DNA from: Dyadobacter flavalbus
GTDB lineage: Bacteria > Bacteroidota > Bacteroidia > Cytophagales > Spirosomataceae
Direction of reading: 5' to 3'
DNA: 64,000 nt
NCBI RefSeq assembly: GCF_006149045.1
Contig: NZ_VBSN01000076.1
Coordinates: 62,001-126,000 of the forward strand
The notes under the pieces are model-generated. The model had not been told where the DNA came from, did no database searches, and saw only the letters and a program-made list of their open reading frames with translations. The position numbers and the translations under genes are program-made. Shown here one piece after another: positions 18,463 through 27,850 of the stretch (the first letter of the stretch is position 1; every line of letters starts with the position of its first letter).

Positions 18463-18501
18463 AATTGCCCGGCAGATCATAAAAGATTGCCGGGCAATTT
18501 T
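18463..18501 (+). terminator. Intrinsic terminator after the 17449 glycosyltransferase
   Basis: AATTGCCCGGCA (18463-18474) pairs perfectly over 12 bp with TGCCGGGCAATT (18488-18499), followed by TT. It lies 27 bases after the stop. Confidence 0.85.
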
Positions 18502-18545
18502 GTTAAAACCAGCGCATTTTACAGCAATCGGTTTTCAACAGAAAA

Positions 18546-19061
18546 TCAGAACAATTTTTCCTGCGGCGGTTTGATGCCTTTCATCCGGATGTAAACGGTA
18601 GCTTGTCCGCGGTGATGGGTCTGGTGCTCAAATGCTTTTTCAAACGCAGTTCCGGCCTTCATGTCCATATTAAAGATTTTTACGTCTTTGGCCATATCCG
18701 CATCGCTCATTCCTTTCAGGCTGGAAATTACAAAATCGTAACTGTCCATCACTACTTTGGTTACAGCAGCTTTGGACTGATCGGTCATCTTTTCTGCCGA
18801 ACTGGTCATCGGGCTCTTTTTACCGGATGCGCCTGAAATAAATGCATAGTTTGCATCGGCAATATGATCCATCTGTTCTGCAAAACTGCGTATTTCCGGC
18901 GTTGGTTTGTAAGCATAGCCGTCTTCCGGCATGGCATCCAGATATTCTTTTGTGTATGTTTTGGCTCTTTCCCAGTCGGCAAGCTGCTTGTTGAGCATGG
19001 ATTGCGCGAAAGCGGAATGAATTGCAAAAAGCATAAGGCAGGTAATTGTCAGTCGTTTCAT
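18546..19061 (-). CDS. DinB-family protein, secreted
   Basis: About 171 residues from the ATG at 19059-19061, which opens a clear signal peptide (MKRLTITCLMLFAIHSAFAQ). The open frame reaches 19136, but that part is not signal-like. The mature part is a DinB four-helix fold: DWERAKTYTKEYLDAMPE, RSFAEQMDHIADANYAFI with a metal-type His, and FEHQTHHRGQATVYIRMKG near the C-terminus with the paired His. DinB proteins bind divalent metal; many are thiol-dependent transferases, and exported versions are common in Bacteroidota with unknown roles. Confidence 0.88.
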   Translation of the reverse strand: MKRLTITCLMLFAIHSAFAQSMLNKQLADWERAKTYTKEYLDAMPEDGYAYKPTPEIRSFAEQMDHIADANYAFISGASGKKSPMTSSAEKMTDQSKAAVTKVVMDSYDFVISSLKGMSDADMAKDVKIFNMDMKAGTAFEKAFEHQTHHRGQATVYIRMKGIKPPQEKLF

Positions 19062-19273
19062 CAGGTTCTGTTTTTGGTGGTTAATATTTACGGGAAAGGT
19101 AATTCTAACTAATGCGATTGTCAACACCCGGATCAAATTATTAGTAAATGAAACGCAAGGCGTGGTTACAAATCTGAATCCGCATGAGCAATAAATTTAA
19201 CCGGCAGCCATTGACGTTTGTCAAGTTATTATTTTATTTACCAATCACTCTTAAAATTTCGAAAATCAAACGT

Positions 19274-20503
19274 ATGCCTGAAACTTCACAGGATCGAACA
19301 AAAAAGTATCTGGATCTGGGGCATAGCGAAGCGGAAAACCACGCCAAGACACAGCTTGAACTTTACGAAAAGCATGTAAAGGACACTTCATCAGTCACCA
19401 ATGTAATTTCAGAGTTTTTTAAAACCAATCTCGTCGGTTTTGCATGGCATTACATCAAAAGCCGATTTGGTCCGAGGCATCCGTATCAGTCGTATCCGAG
19501 AAACGGCGATTCCGGAGTTTACAGGTTACAGTCGTCTGTTCCGTCGCGCAAGGAAATCAGTCTGGCCCTGCTTTCCGACTGGGCGAGTGATACCGAAGAA
19601 TCGGACAAAGTTGCGCATCTGGTCGCACGCTATGCACCCGATTATACGGTTCATATGGGTGATATTTACTTTGTAGGAAGCCCGCAGGAAGTCGAGGCAA
19701 ACTTTACGGCGCCTTATGCATCGTGGTATTACGGCGCTTCCGGGAGCCTGGCATTATCCGGAAACCATGAAATGTATTCCAACGGCAATGCATTTTTCAA
19801 ACATTTGCTGCCGGCCATGTACATTCAGGAAGGCGAAATCCGGAAAACGCAGCAGGCCGGTTTCTTTTGTCTTGAAAACAAATACTGGCGCATCATCGGG
19901 CTGGATACCGGTTATACATCCGTAGGAAGGCCATTTGTCGAGATCATTTCACCGCCGGACTGTCATTTAAAGAAAGAACAGATTGAATGGCTGCGGGATG
20001 TTGTGCGCATCGGCGATCCGGACGACAAGCGTGGATTGCTGTTTTTAAGCCATCATCCGTACATTTCTGCCTTTCGTGAGGATTATGCAAAGCCGGGCGA
20101 ACAGATTCAGGAATTGCTGAAAGGAGCAGAGCGTCCGGTTATATGGCTTTGGGGCCATGATCATCGTCTGGTCATTTATAATCCGGGAAAAAACGGAAAC
20201 GGGCCGCTTGCATACGGCCGTTGCCTGGGCCATGGCGGATTGCCGGTTGAGATAAAAATGCCTGATCCGAACGATCTTGAAAGAATCGGTTTTTATGACC
20301 GCCGCGTCAGAACGGTTGTTAAAAGACATGCGCTGGGTTATAACGGCTTTGTACGGCTGCTGCTGGATGAACAAAATCTGAAAGCCGAATACCGCGATCT
20401 GGAAGATACCTGCGTGTTTGAAGAGTCCTGGACAGTAAATATGCAGAACGGCCAGCTCGAATGGAAAATACTTCAGTCCATTCCGGAACTGGCCGTCCGT
20501 TGA
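19274..20503 (+). CDS. Calcineurin-like metallophosphoesterase
   Basis: 409 residues from the ATG at 19274; an upstream ATG (19184) adds 30 residues that look non-coding. Metallophosphoesterase motifs: ISLALLSDWASD, YTVHMGDIYFVGSPQEVEA, LALSGNHEMYS, LLFLSHHPYISAF and VIWLWGHDHRLVIY, in the normal order for the dinuclear metal site. The first block lacks the usual D-x-H (it reads DWASD), so one metal ligand may differ. No signal peptide with this start, so probably cytoplasmic. Substrate unknown. Confidence 0.85.
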   Translation: MPETSQDRTKKYLDLGHSEAENHAKTQLELYEKHVKDTSSVTNVISEFFKTNLVGFAWHYIKSRFGPRHPYQSYPRNGDSGVYRLQSSVPSRKEISLALLSDWASDTEESDKVAHLVARYAPDYTVHMGDIYFVGSPQEVEANFTAPYASWYYGASGSLALSGNHEMYSNGNAFFKHLLPAMYIQEGEIRKTQQAGFFCLENKYWRIIGLDTGYTSVGRPFVEIISPPDCHLKKEQIEWLRDVVRIGDPDDKRGLLFLSHHPYISAFREDYAKPGEQIQELLKGAERPVIWLWGHDHRLVIYNPGKNGNGPLAYGRCLGHGGLPVEIKMPDPNDLERIGFYDRRVRTVVKRHALGYNGFVRLLLDEQNLKAEYRDLEDTCVFEESWTVNMQNGQLEWKILQSIPELAVR

Positions 20504-20544
20504 ATTTCTAGATTACTGTAATGGTCATTGCTGATGGTACCGGG

Positions 20545-20733
20545 TCAGTGATGGTCGGCGCCATGGCTGTCGTCCCTGTAAAATGCTGCAAATGTTACGA
20601 TAAGTCCGACTGTTCCCAGAATAAAGGTGAAAAGATCACCGAATACAGCCAGTATAATGAACAGAATGATGAAAGCTATGATATAGACTGCACTTGGAAG
20701 CGAGCCGGATTTTGTATGCGTTGTTTCGGACAT
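20545..20733 (-). CDS. Small membrane protein of unknown function
   Basis: 62 residues: a polar N-terminus (about 1-14), a strongly hydrophobic stretch of about 38 residues (YIIAFIILFIILAVFGDLF then TFILGTVGLIVTFAAF) long enough for one hairpin or two short helices, and a His/Asp-rich tail (YRDDSHGADHH) that might bind metal. Codon use is like its neighbours and it fills a gap between divergent or convergent genes. I do not recognise the family. Confidence 0.65.
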   Translation of the reverse strand: MSETTHTKSGSLPSAVYIIAFIILFIILAVFGDLFTFILGTVGLIVTFAAFYRDDSHGADHH

Positions 20734-20981
20734 GGTTTCAGAAAAAGGTAAATCGTAATCGTTTGTTTCCGCTAAAATAATAAATCCGGTTCAAGTTTAT
20801 ACCAGTATTGCATATTTTTTGAAAGCGTGCCTTTCCGGCCGTTTTGTAAGGACCGGCATACGGACTTAAAATTTGCCGTTATAAATCCATTTCTTGGTTT
20901 GAATCCATACATTTGCTTCCGTGCAATTTTTCAGTTCGGCCTGCAATCGAATGCCAGCCGCTGTTACTAAAACAAAGAGAA

Positions 20982-22448
20982 ATGTCTTACATTATTGGTT
21001 GTGATATCGGCACAACAAATGTGAAAGCGGTTGCTTTTGATTCCGTTTCCGGTGCAATACTGAACTCACACAGTGAAAGTTATGAAATGATGCATCCTCA
21101 TCCCGACTGGAGTGAGCAGGACCCGGACGATATTTACGAAGCCGCATGCAAAACATTGAAAGCAGTTGCTGATTCCTGTACAGGAAAAGGCAAATTGCTC
21201 GGGATCAGTTTCAGTGCCGCCATGCACGGCGTACTGGCGCTGGACAAGAACGGAAAAAAACTGACGGGTCTGATCATCTGGGCCGATAACAGAAGTTCCG
21301 ACATCGCCGTCAAGCTCCGGTCGTCCGTAACCGGGAAAAAAATATATTACAACAACGGAACGCCGATCCACGCGATGACGCCCGTCTGCAAGCTGCTCTG
21401 GCTGAAAAGTCATCAGCCTGAGATCTATAAAAGCGCAAGCAAGTTTCTGAGTATCAAGGAATACATTATTTATCGCCTGACAGGAAATTTCGTTGTGGAT
21501 TATTCCATTGCTTCGGCCACCGGAATGTTCAATATCCGGGAACTGAAATGGGATGAATATACACTCAAAAAACTGGGTATTAAGTCTGAAAAGCTTTCCA
21601 ACGCCGTATCGCCGTATCATATTGAAAAATTGCCTGCGAATAACGCCGTTCAGCTGCCCGAAGGCACGGCGCTGATTATGGGTGCCAGTGACGGATGCCT
21701 TGCAAATCTGGGAAGCGGTGCAGTCAGAAACGGTTCCATGGCCGTTACAATCGGTACAAGCGCGGCCGTACGTATCTGCTCGGACAAGCCTTATTCCGAT
21801 CCTTATATGCAGACATTCTGCTATGTGCTGGATGAAAAAAACTATATAATCGGAGGCCCTTCCAACAACGGTGCGGTTATTTTTGAATGGCTGATGAATA
21901 CGTTCTTTGAAAATGAAGAATATGATGCCGTTTTTCAGAAAGCATCTTCCGTCAAACCGGGCTCGGACGGCCTGCTGTTTTATCCTTATCTGCTCGGTGA
22001 GCGTGCGCCGTTATGGAGTTCAACGGTTCGCGGCGGTTTTTCAGGACTCGATATTCAGCACGGGAAAGCACATTTTGCAAGGTCCGTTATGGAAGGCATT
22101 CTGCTGAACCTTTACAGTATCGGAAAAATCCTGATGCAGATGAAAGAGACGGATACAATTTTTGCCAACGGCGGTTTTGCAAGAAGCCCGATATGGGTGC
22201 AGATGCTTTCGGATATTTTCGGTAAAAAGGTCATGCTGAATGAAACGGTGGAAACGGGCGCTGTCGGCGCGGCTATGCTGGGTTTGAAAGCACTGGGCGT
22301 TTACAAGGAATACTCGGAAATGAAATCTTTTACAACCGTCGGCAAAGAATTTGATGCTGTTTCGGAAGTGCATGTGCAGTACGATGAGCTGAGTAAAAAG
22401 TTTGTTAAAGGAGCACAGTTTATGCTGGCGTCCGGGGTTCAGGATTAG
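20982..22448 (+). CDS. gntK: FGGY-family carbohydrate kinase, probably gluconokinase
   Basis: About 488 residues from the ATG at 20982, which gives the FGGY start SYIIGCDIGTTNVKAVAFD. The open frame to 20913 begins at a TTG and is not family-like. Other motifs: GISFSAAMHGVLALD, GLIIWADNRSSDIA, NGTPIHAMTPVCKLLWL, IMGASDGCLANLGSGA, TIGTSAAVR, YLLGERAPLWSSTVRGGF and FANGGFARSPIWVQM. The combination ADNRS, GTPIHxMxP and SFSAAMH matches gluconokinase better than xylulokinase. It phosphorylates gluconate to 6-phosphogluconate in the cytoplasm. No gluconate transporter adjoins. Confidence 0.88.
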   Translation: MSYIIGCDIGTTNVKAVAFDSVSGAILNSHSESYEMMHPHPDWSEQDPDDIYEAACKTLKAVADSCTGKGKLLGISFSAAMHGVLALDKNGKKLTGLIIWADNRSSDIAVKLRSSVTGKKIYYNNGTPIHAMTPVCKLLWLKSHQPEIYKSASKFLSIKEYIIYRLTGNFVVDYSIASATGMFNIRELKWDEYTLKKLGIKSEKLSNAVSPYHIEKLPANNAVQLPEGTALIMGASDGCLANLGSGAVRNGSMAVTIGTSAAVRICSDKPYSDPYMQTFCYVLDEKNYIIGGPSNNGAVIFEWLMNTFFENEEYDAVFQKASSVKPGSDGLLFYPYLLGERAPLWSSTVRGGFSGLDIQHGKAHFARSVMEGILLNLYSIGKILMQMKETDTIFANGGFARSPIWVQMLSDIFGKKVMLNETVETGAVGAAMLGLKALGVYKEYSEMKSFTTVGKEFDAVSEVHVQYDELSKKFVKGAQFMLASGVQD

Positions 22449-22493
22449 TAAAATGGAGTTTGTAAAATGTAAAATGAGTTTTGTGATATTAGT

Positions 22494-22527
22494 AAAAAGT
22501 CCCGGTTCGCAAGTTCCGGGACTTTTT
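22494..22527. terminator. Terminator between gluconokinase and the TonB receptor gene
   Basis: AAAAAGTCCCGG (22494-22505) and CCGGGACTTTTT (22516-22527) form a 12-bp stem with a 10-base loop. A/T runs on both sides let it serve both convergent genes. Confidence 0.88.
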
Positions 22528-22532
22528 TATTT

Positions 22533-24911
22533 TCAGAATTTGTAAGCAAGGCTCAACCTGTAATTTCTCGGCGCTTCCGATTGCCAGTAGTAAGCATTCA
22601 GCCATTGGTAATAACCGCCGCTATAAAGATATTTGTCCAGTAGATTGAATGCATTGAGCGTAAGCCGCAGTTTGTCTTTTTCCCAGAACAATCCGCCGTC
22701 CAGTTTGAAGTAATTTGGTAGGTTCATGCTGCTGTTTGTTTGACTCCAGTTGGCCGTTGCCCTGTCCGCCAGATATGTAAACCCGGCAGAAACGCCCGCA
22801 CCTTTCAGTGCACCGTTCTGGACTTTATAGCTCAGCCAGCTGTTTACCGTATGTTTTGCAAATCCCGGAACAACTTCTCCGACCTGAATGCCTGCGACAC
22901 CTTCTGTAACTTTCGTCACTTCCGAATTGGTATAGGCATAGTTTGCAGTAAGGTTCAAGCCTTTTACAATGGTTCCTCTAAGGTCAAACTCAACGCCTTG
23001 TGCACGTTTTTGTCCAAGAACGACGCTCAGCCCGGAATTGGGACCACTGTTCGGGTCGCCCGTAAGTTCGTTGTTTTTTACAATGCGGTAAATGGAAACC
23101 GTTGTATTCCATCTTCCGTCGGCCCAGTCTTTTTTAACGCCCAGTTCCCGGTTGCTGCCGGTAATCGGTTTTACATTGCCGCCGCCTGCAAGTCTTCCCG
23201 ACTGAGGCAGAAAAGCTTCGTCATACAAGGCATAAAGTGCCGTATTGTTATCAAGCGAAACACTCAATCCAAGGCGTGGCGTAAAATGATGCGCACTTTC
23301 CGGTGTTCCGCCGTAAGATGACTGGCTTACATAAGTATAACGGCCGGCAACGGTCAGGCGGATTTTGTTATCCACAAAGCCAAGTTCGTCCTGCGCGTAA
23401 ATGCCGGTATATTTCTGATCGATTGTTCCGCCGCCTTTTACCGCTCTGGCTTCCAGATTTAATGTACGGTCAAAAACAGGAAAGCCGTTTGCAGGCGCGG
23501 CATATACCGGAGCCATCGGATCAAACAAACCGCCCAATGTATCCAGCGGATGCGATTGTGACCAGTCTGCAAAATAGTTTTTTGAACCGATATCAATTCC
23601 GCCCAGAATCCGGTGCTTTACGCCGCCGGTTTGTACGTCGCCATTGATAAAAGCCTGTGCCAAAGTCATTTCACTTTTTGCGTCCCAAATGCCTACTGCA
23701 CGCCGTATTTTTCCTTCCGGTGCTACGGAATTCGGCCACATGCTCGATCCTTTCTGTTGATAATTCAGGTAAGCAACCTGTGCAGTCACTTTCCAGTCTT
23801 TGCTGATCTGGTGCTGAAGATTCAGGAAAAGGCTTTGGTCCTTGATTCTGGTCGGTTCCAGTCCCGGAGGCATTGCCGTAAAATCGCGGGGCAGCGTCGC
23901 ATAGCCTTTCGGTGAAAAAACATAGAATGAACCCACGTCTGACATTTTAGCATACTGCATCGTGTATTCTGCAGTAAACTTGGTCTTGTCGTCAATCTGA
24001 TAGGAAATAACAGGTGCAATGCTGTAACGGTTGTTGTATTCGTAGGCTCGATGTGAATTTTTGTTCTGTCCGGCTGCATTCAGTCTGTAAAGCAATTTTC
24101 CGTTCTTGCTCAGTTTACCGTCCAGATCCAGCGCGGCGCGGTACAGGCCAAAACTTCCGGTCGTCAGACTGAATTCGCCTTTCGTTTCTCCGGTCGGCTT
24201 TTTGGTAACGACATTATACAATCCGCTCGGATCGCCGTTGGCCAGCATAAACCCGGCCGGGCCTTTCACGAATTCAATATGGTCTACAAAACTCATATCT
24301 TCGGTAAGCGGTCCCCAGTAGGAACTCACAACGTTGAACCCGTTGCGGAAGGCCTGAATCTGTGAACCGCGCATGGTGATGTTTGCATAAAGATCGCCCC
24401 AGTGTTCCAGACGCGTTGCGCCGCTCACATTGCGGATCAATCCGTCGCTCATGCTGATTACTTGCTGGTCGGACAAGACTTTTGAAGTAACAACCTGTAC
24501 GTTCTGAGGCGTTTCCAGAATAGGAGTGAGCAGCTTCAGGCTCGACGATACCTGATCCGATTTGTAAAGATTACCGCTTTTTACGATCACTTCCTGCAAT
24601 TGATTGGCGCTTTCAGACAAGGTGAAAAGTACGTTCACGGTTTCACCGGCAATTACTTCAATGTCTTTTTGCTGCGTTTCCAGACCCACGAAACTGACCA
24701 GAACGGTATAGTTTCCGGCTTTGATTTTTTCAATAGTAAAATTTCCTTTTTCATCCGATACTGCGCCTTTGGAACTGCCTTTGATACCCACCGAAACCTG
24801 TTCGGCAGGCTTTCCGTCCGAACTGATAATCTGTCCGGTTATTTTTCCATTTTGGGCGAATGCCGCGCCCGCAGCCATCATGAACAGGAGAAAAGTATAG
24901 ATTTGCTTCAT
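22533..24911 (-). CDS. TonB-dependent siderophore-type receptor
   Basis: About 792 residues from the ATG at 24909-24911, which opens a signal peptide (MKQIYTFLLFMMAAGAAFAQ). The 18 codons above it are not signal-like. A carboxypeptidase-regulatory-like domain (about 22-100, GKITGQIISSDG and VLVSFVGLET) precedes a plug with TMRGSQIQAFRNGFNV and VKGPAGFMLANGDPSGLYNVV, typical of FhuA/ferrichrome-type siderophore receptors. The barrel follows and ends YRLSLAYKF. It likely imports ferric siderophores across the outer membrane, but no siderophore synthesis or inner-membrane transport gene is nearby. Confidence 0.93.
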   Translation of the reverse strand: MKQIYTFLLFMMAAGAAFAQNGKITGQIISSDGKPAEQVSVGIKGSSKGAVSDEKGNFTIEKIKAGNYTVLVSFVGLETQQKDIEVIAGETVNVLFTLSESANQLQEVIVKSGNLYKSDQVSSSLKLLTPILETPQNVQVVTSKVLSDQQVISMSDGLIRNVSGATRLEHWGDLYANITMRGSQIQAFRNGFNVVSSYWGPLTEDMSFVDHIEFVKGPAGFMLANGDPSGLYNVVTKKPTGETKGEFSLTTGSFGLYRAALDLDGKLSKNGKLLYRLNAAGQNKNSHRAYEYNNRYSIAPVISYQIDDKTKFTAEYTMQYAKMSDVGSFYVFSPKGYATLPRDFTAMPPGLEPTRIKDQSLFLNLQHQISKDWKVTAQVAYLNYQQKGSSMWPNSVAPEGKIRRAVGIWDAKSEMTLAQAFINGDVQTGGVKHRILGGIDIGSKNYFADWSQSHPLDTLGGLFDPMAPVYAAPANGFPVFDRTLNLEARAVKGGGTIDQKYTGIYAQDELGFVDNKIRLTVAGRYTYVSQSSYGGTPESAHHFTPRLGLSVSLDNNTALYALYDEAFLPQSGRLAGGGNVKPITGSNRELGVKKDWADGRWNTTVSIYRIVKNNELTGDPNSGPNSGLSVVLGQKRAQGVEFDLRGTIVKGLNLTANYAYTNSEVTKVTEGVAGIQVGEVVPGFAKHTVNSWLSYKVQNGALKGAGVSAGFTYLADRATANWSQTNSSMNLPNYFKLDGGLFWEKDKLRLTLNAFNLLDKYLYSGGYYQWLNAYYWQSEAPRNYRLSLAYKF

Positions 24912-25052
24912 CGTAATTTTAAATTGTTCTAAATAGTAAATTATCCGGCAAATATGATTCAGCAATATTTGCGATACAAGTTTTTATTTAGATTTATTTA
25001 AAATAAGAAACAAAGATAGAATGAATTGTACAAGAGCAGAATAAGTCAATAA

Positions 25053-25087
25053 AAAAGCAGGATTGCCGTCGGACAAATCCTGCTTTT
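25053..25087 (-). terminator. Intrinsic terminator after the cytochrome gene
   Basis: On the minus strand AAAAGCAGGATT and AATCCTGCTTTT (25053-25064 with 25076-25087) form a 12-bp stem with an 11-base loop, followed by more T residues (25051-25056 region). It is just downstream of the cytochrome stop at 25109. Confidence 0.82.
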
Positions 25088-25108
25088 ACCTGGATGAGAA
25101 AAAACGGT

Positions 25109-25519
25109 TTACTTTTTCTCTTTGGTTTCTTCAACCATTTTTTCGGTTACGATTTTCTTGTCGGAAGAATTTCCCCAGGAATTGCTGATGTAATTGACGA
25201 CGTCGGCGATTTCATCGTTTCCAAGTCCCGGATTAGGCATCATATTGTCATAGTCAATGCCGTTAACTTTTATTTTCCCCATCAAACCGAATTTTACTGC
25301 CCTGATTGCATTTTCAGGCGCATTAATAAAGTAATCCGATTTGGCCAGCGGAGGAAAAGCGGCAGGAACGCCCTCGCCATTTCCCATGTGACAAGTAATG
25401 CAGTTTTCCGAATAAATCATTTTACCGCGCTCAATGCTTTTGGCAAGTTCATCGTCCTGATTTGGCATAACGGCTGAACAAAAAACACCGGCAGATAACA
25501 ACGTCAGCAATTTCTTCAT
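25109..25519 (-). CDS. Secreted c-type cytochrome
   Basis: About 136 residues from the ATG at 25517-25519 (MKKLLTLLSAGVFCSAVMP is the signal peptide). A single heme site CITCH follows GKMIYSENC, with the distal Met supplied by NMMPNPGLGNDEIADVVNYI, the class I cytochrome c pattern. The tail (about 118-136) is charged Lys/Glu. It follows the sugar dehydrogenase by 18 bases on the same strand and would accept its electrons in the periplasm. That functional pairing is inferred from gene order. Confidence 0.92.
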   Translation of the reverse strand: MKKLLTLLSAGVFCSAVMPNQDDELAKSIERGKMIYSENCITCHMGNGEGVPAAFPPLAKSDYFINAPENAIRAVKFGLMGKIKVNGIDYDNMMPNPGLGNDEIADVVNYISNSWGNSSDKKIVTEKMVEETKEKK

Positions 25520-25537
25520 ATAAAAATAATTAGGCAA

Positions 25538-26719
25538 TCAACTTTTCGGGCTGATGCGGACGACTTTTCCTGAATTTTCGAGCACTACATAAATATTTCC
25601 GTCCCAGCCCTGACGCACATCGCGTACACGGCCGATTTTGTCAAAAACAATTTCTCTGCTAATCACTTTATTGTCTTTTACAACCAAATGCTGCAGATAC
25701 ATGAATTTCAGCGAACCAATTAGAAGATCGCCTTTCCAGTCCTTGAACTTGTCATTCGTAAGGAAAGTCATGCCGCATGGTGCAATGGACGGACGCCAAA
25801 AGGTAACAGGCTGTTCAAGTCCGGTGCGCGCTGTATCTTTTGAAATAATGCTGTTATCGTAGTCAATGCCGTACGTAATCAGCGGCCAGCCGTAGTTTTT
25901 GCCTTTTTCGATGATATTCAGTTCGTCGCCGCCTTGAGGTCCGTGCTCATGTTCCCAGATTACGCCGGTTGAAGGATGAATAATCATTCCCTGCGGGTTG
26001 CGGTGGCCGTAAGTCCAGATTTCAGGTCGTGCGCCTTCGGTTTTTACAAATGGGTTGTCGGTCGGGATTTTTCCGTCTTCATGCAAGCGTACAACCTTGC
26101 CCTGATCTCTGCCCAAATTCTGGGAATTTTCCTTTTGTCCGCGTTCGCCGAGTGATAAAAACACATAGCCTTTTTTGTCAAAAACAATGCGTCCGCCGAA
26201 ATGGACATTGGCTTTTACATTCGGAATGGCTTTAAAAAGCGGCTGAATATCCGTTAATGCATGGTCTTTCAGTTTGGCACGGATCAGCGCCGTATTGGCG
26301 CCGTTGTCGTCGCCTTCTTCGCCAGCCGCTTTCGGAGAAGAGTAACTGATGTAGATCCAGCCATTGGATTTATAATCCGGATGCAGCGCAATGTCGAGCA
26401 GGCCGCCTTGTCCTTTGTAATAAACCTCCGGGATACCGGAAATTTCCTGCGGGTCCAGTTTTCCTTTATGCACCAGACGAAGTTTGCCGCCGCGTTCGGT
26501 AACAAGCAGATCGCCATTCGGCAGCAATGCAGAAGCCCACGGCATGGTCAGTCCGGTTGCAACCGTATCTACCTGCAGATTGGCTTCCGAAAATTTCTTT
26601 TCAGGCTTTTTATCCGGGTTTATACCGCTGTTGCTCATCAGCCCGGCAGATGCCATCAGCAATGCACCTCCGAGCGCAAGGGGAATGTATTTTTTCAGTA
26701 AAGGAATGTTTTGGTTCAT
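25538..26719 (-). CDS. PQQ-dependent sugar dehydrogenase (sGDH/YliI-type)
   Basis: About 393 residues from the ATG at 26717-26719; an ATG at 26764 adds 15 residues before the membrane-like stretch KYIPLALGGALLMASAGLMSN, which is a signal anchor or signal peptide. The beta-propeller shows VDTVATGLTMPWASALLPNG, GQGGLLDIALHP, HFGGRIVFD, GHRNPQGMIIHP and WEHEHGPQGGDELNII, all family motifs of the soluble glucose/sorbosone dehydrogenases. The conserved His in NVHFGG is the catalytic base. It oxidises aldoses with PQQ; no PQQ synthesis genes are in the window. Confidence 0.9.
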   Translation of the reverse strand: MNQNIPLLKKYIPLALGGALLMASAGLMSNSGINPDKKPEKKFSEANLQVDTVATGLTMPWASALLPNGDLLVTERGGKLRLVHKGKLDPQEISGIPEVYYKGQGGLLDIALHPDYKSNGWIYISYSSPKAAGEEGDDNGANTALIRAKLKDHALTDIQPLFKAIPNVKANVHFGGRIVFDKKGYVFLSLGERGQKENSQNLGRDQGKVVRLHEDGKIPTDNPFVKTEGARPEIWTYGHRNPQGMIIHPSTGVIWEHEHGPQGGDELNIIEKGKNYGWPLITYGIDYDNSIISKDTARTGLEQPVTFWRPSIAPCGMTFLTNDKFKDWKGDLLIGSLKFMYLQHLVVKDNKVISREIVFDKIGRVRDVRQGWDGNIYVVLENSGKVVRISPKS

Positions 26720-26773
26720 AAATGTAAGTAAAGGCTTGTTGTTGTTTAAGACGGTTATGGTCAAAGATAGTAA

Positions 26774-26805
26774 AAAGAAAAGGTAGCGAATGCTACCTTT
26801 TCTTT
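26774..26805 (-). terminator. Perfect 14-bp hairpin after the aldo/keto reductase
   Basis: AAAGAAAAGGTAGC (26774-26787), loop GAAT, then GCTACCTTTTCTTT (26792-26805). It abuts the reductase stop (TAA at 26809-26807) and lies 55 bases upstream of the dehydrogenase start, so it probably ends the reductase transcript. Confidence 0.75.
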
Positions 26806-26806
26806 C

Positions 26807-27802
26807 TTAATTAACAAGTTCCAGCTTGTTAAGGTGCTCCGTTATGAAGCTGATTTCCTCCTGACTTAAATCGATATCAATGGCGGCAGCATTCTGAAGG
26901 GCCTGTGCAGAATCCCTTGCGCCCACAAGCGCGATGGTGATGCCGGGCTGTTCTACGGTCCAGCGCAGCACAAGCTGCCCGAGCGATGCATTTTTTTCAT
27001 CGGCAAGCGGCCTGATCTGATCCAGAAAGCTGTTGACCCTCTGCAGGTTTTCATCTTTGTAATATTTCAGAGAAGCGCGGTGATCGTCCGGAGCAAACTG
27101 GTGCCCGGGCTTCATTTTTCCGGTAAGCAAACCTCTTTCCAGCGGGCTGTATGCCAGAATGGACTTGTTGTTCTCCATGCAGTAAGGAACAAGTTCCGCT
27201 TCGTTTTCACGCTTCACCATGCTGTAAGGAACCTGATCGGAAACGAGATTAATGTACTTTGCAGCTTCTTTCATCAGTTCCGCGTCGTAATTGCAGACAC
27301 CCGCATAGCGCACTTTTCCCTGCTCGATAAGCGTGGAAACAGCTTCCATCGTTTCTTCAATCGGCGTGGTTTTATCATGCCAGTGGATCTGGTAAAGATC
27401 AATATAATCCGTTCCCAGTCTTCTCAGGCTGTCTTCACATTCCTTGATCACGCCATCCTTGCCGGCGTATTTGTAAATGTCAATATCCTGGCCTTCGTTG
27501 TTTTTGCTGTGCATGGCCAGGTCGCCTTTGGCAATGTCCCAGCGCATGCCGTATTTCGTCAGGATCTGCACTTTGTCACGCGGGAAATCCTTGATGGCTT
27601 CACCCACAATTTCTTCGCTGAGACCCTGGCCGTAAACGGGGGCCGTATCAATGGAAGTAACACCCGCATGAAACGAGTCCTGAATGGCTTTTACAGCCTC
27701 ACTTCTTTCCGTTCCGCCCCACATCCACCCGCCGGCCGCCCATGCGCCGAAAGTGATGACCGAAACTTCAAGGTCCGAATGTCCTAGTTTTCTGTATTTC
27801 AT
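26807..27802 (-). CDS. Aldo/keto reductase
   Basis: 331 residues, a complete (beta/alpha)8 AKR. Catalytic tetrad: Asp and Tyr in TSIDTAPVYGQGLSEEIVG, Lys in VQILTKYGMRW and His in IDLYQIHWHDK. NADP-binding region at the C-terminus: ALVGARDSAQALQNAAAID. The first-strand motif LEVSVITFGAWAAGGWMWGG resembles the AKR11/YhdN group. It reduces aldehydes or ketones in the cytoplasm; substrate unknown. Separate from the GH92 gene upstream by 48 bases on the same strand, so co-transcription is possible. Confidence 0.92.
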   Translation of the reverse strand: MKYRKLGHSDLEVSVITFGAWAAGGWMWGGTERSEAVKAIQDSFHAGVTSIDTAPVYGQGLSEEIVGEAIKDFPRDKVQILTKYGMRWDIAKGDLAMHSKNNEGQDIDIYKYAGKDGVIKECEDSLRRLGTDYIDLYQIHWHDKTTPIEETMEAVSTLIEQGKVRYAGVCNYDAELMKEAAKYINLVSDQVPYSMVKRENEAELVPYCMENNKSILAYSPLERGLLTGKMKPGHQFAPDDHRASLKYYKDENLQRVNSFLDQIRPLADEKNASLGQLVLRWTVEQPGITIALVGARDSAQALQNAAAIDIDLSQEEISFITEHLNKLELVN

Positions 27803-27850
27803 AGTTTGCTGATTTTAACGGCAGCCATTTGCCGGCTACCGCAATTTTTT

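Noticed and set aside
27823-27850. Plus-strand hairpin with T run (CGGCAGCC...GGCTACCG, then T8)
   Set aside because: No plus-strand gene ends near it; the genes on both sides are on the minus strand, where the T run is on the wrong side.
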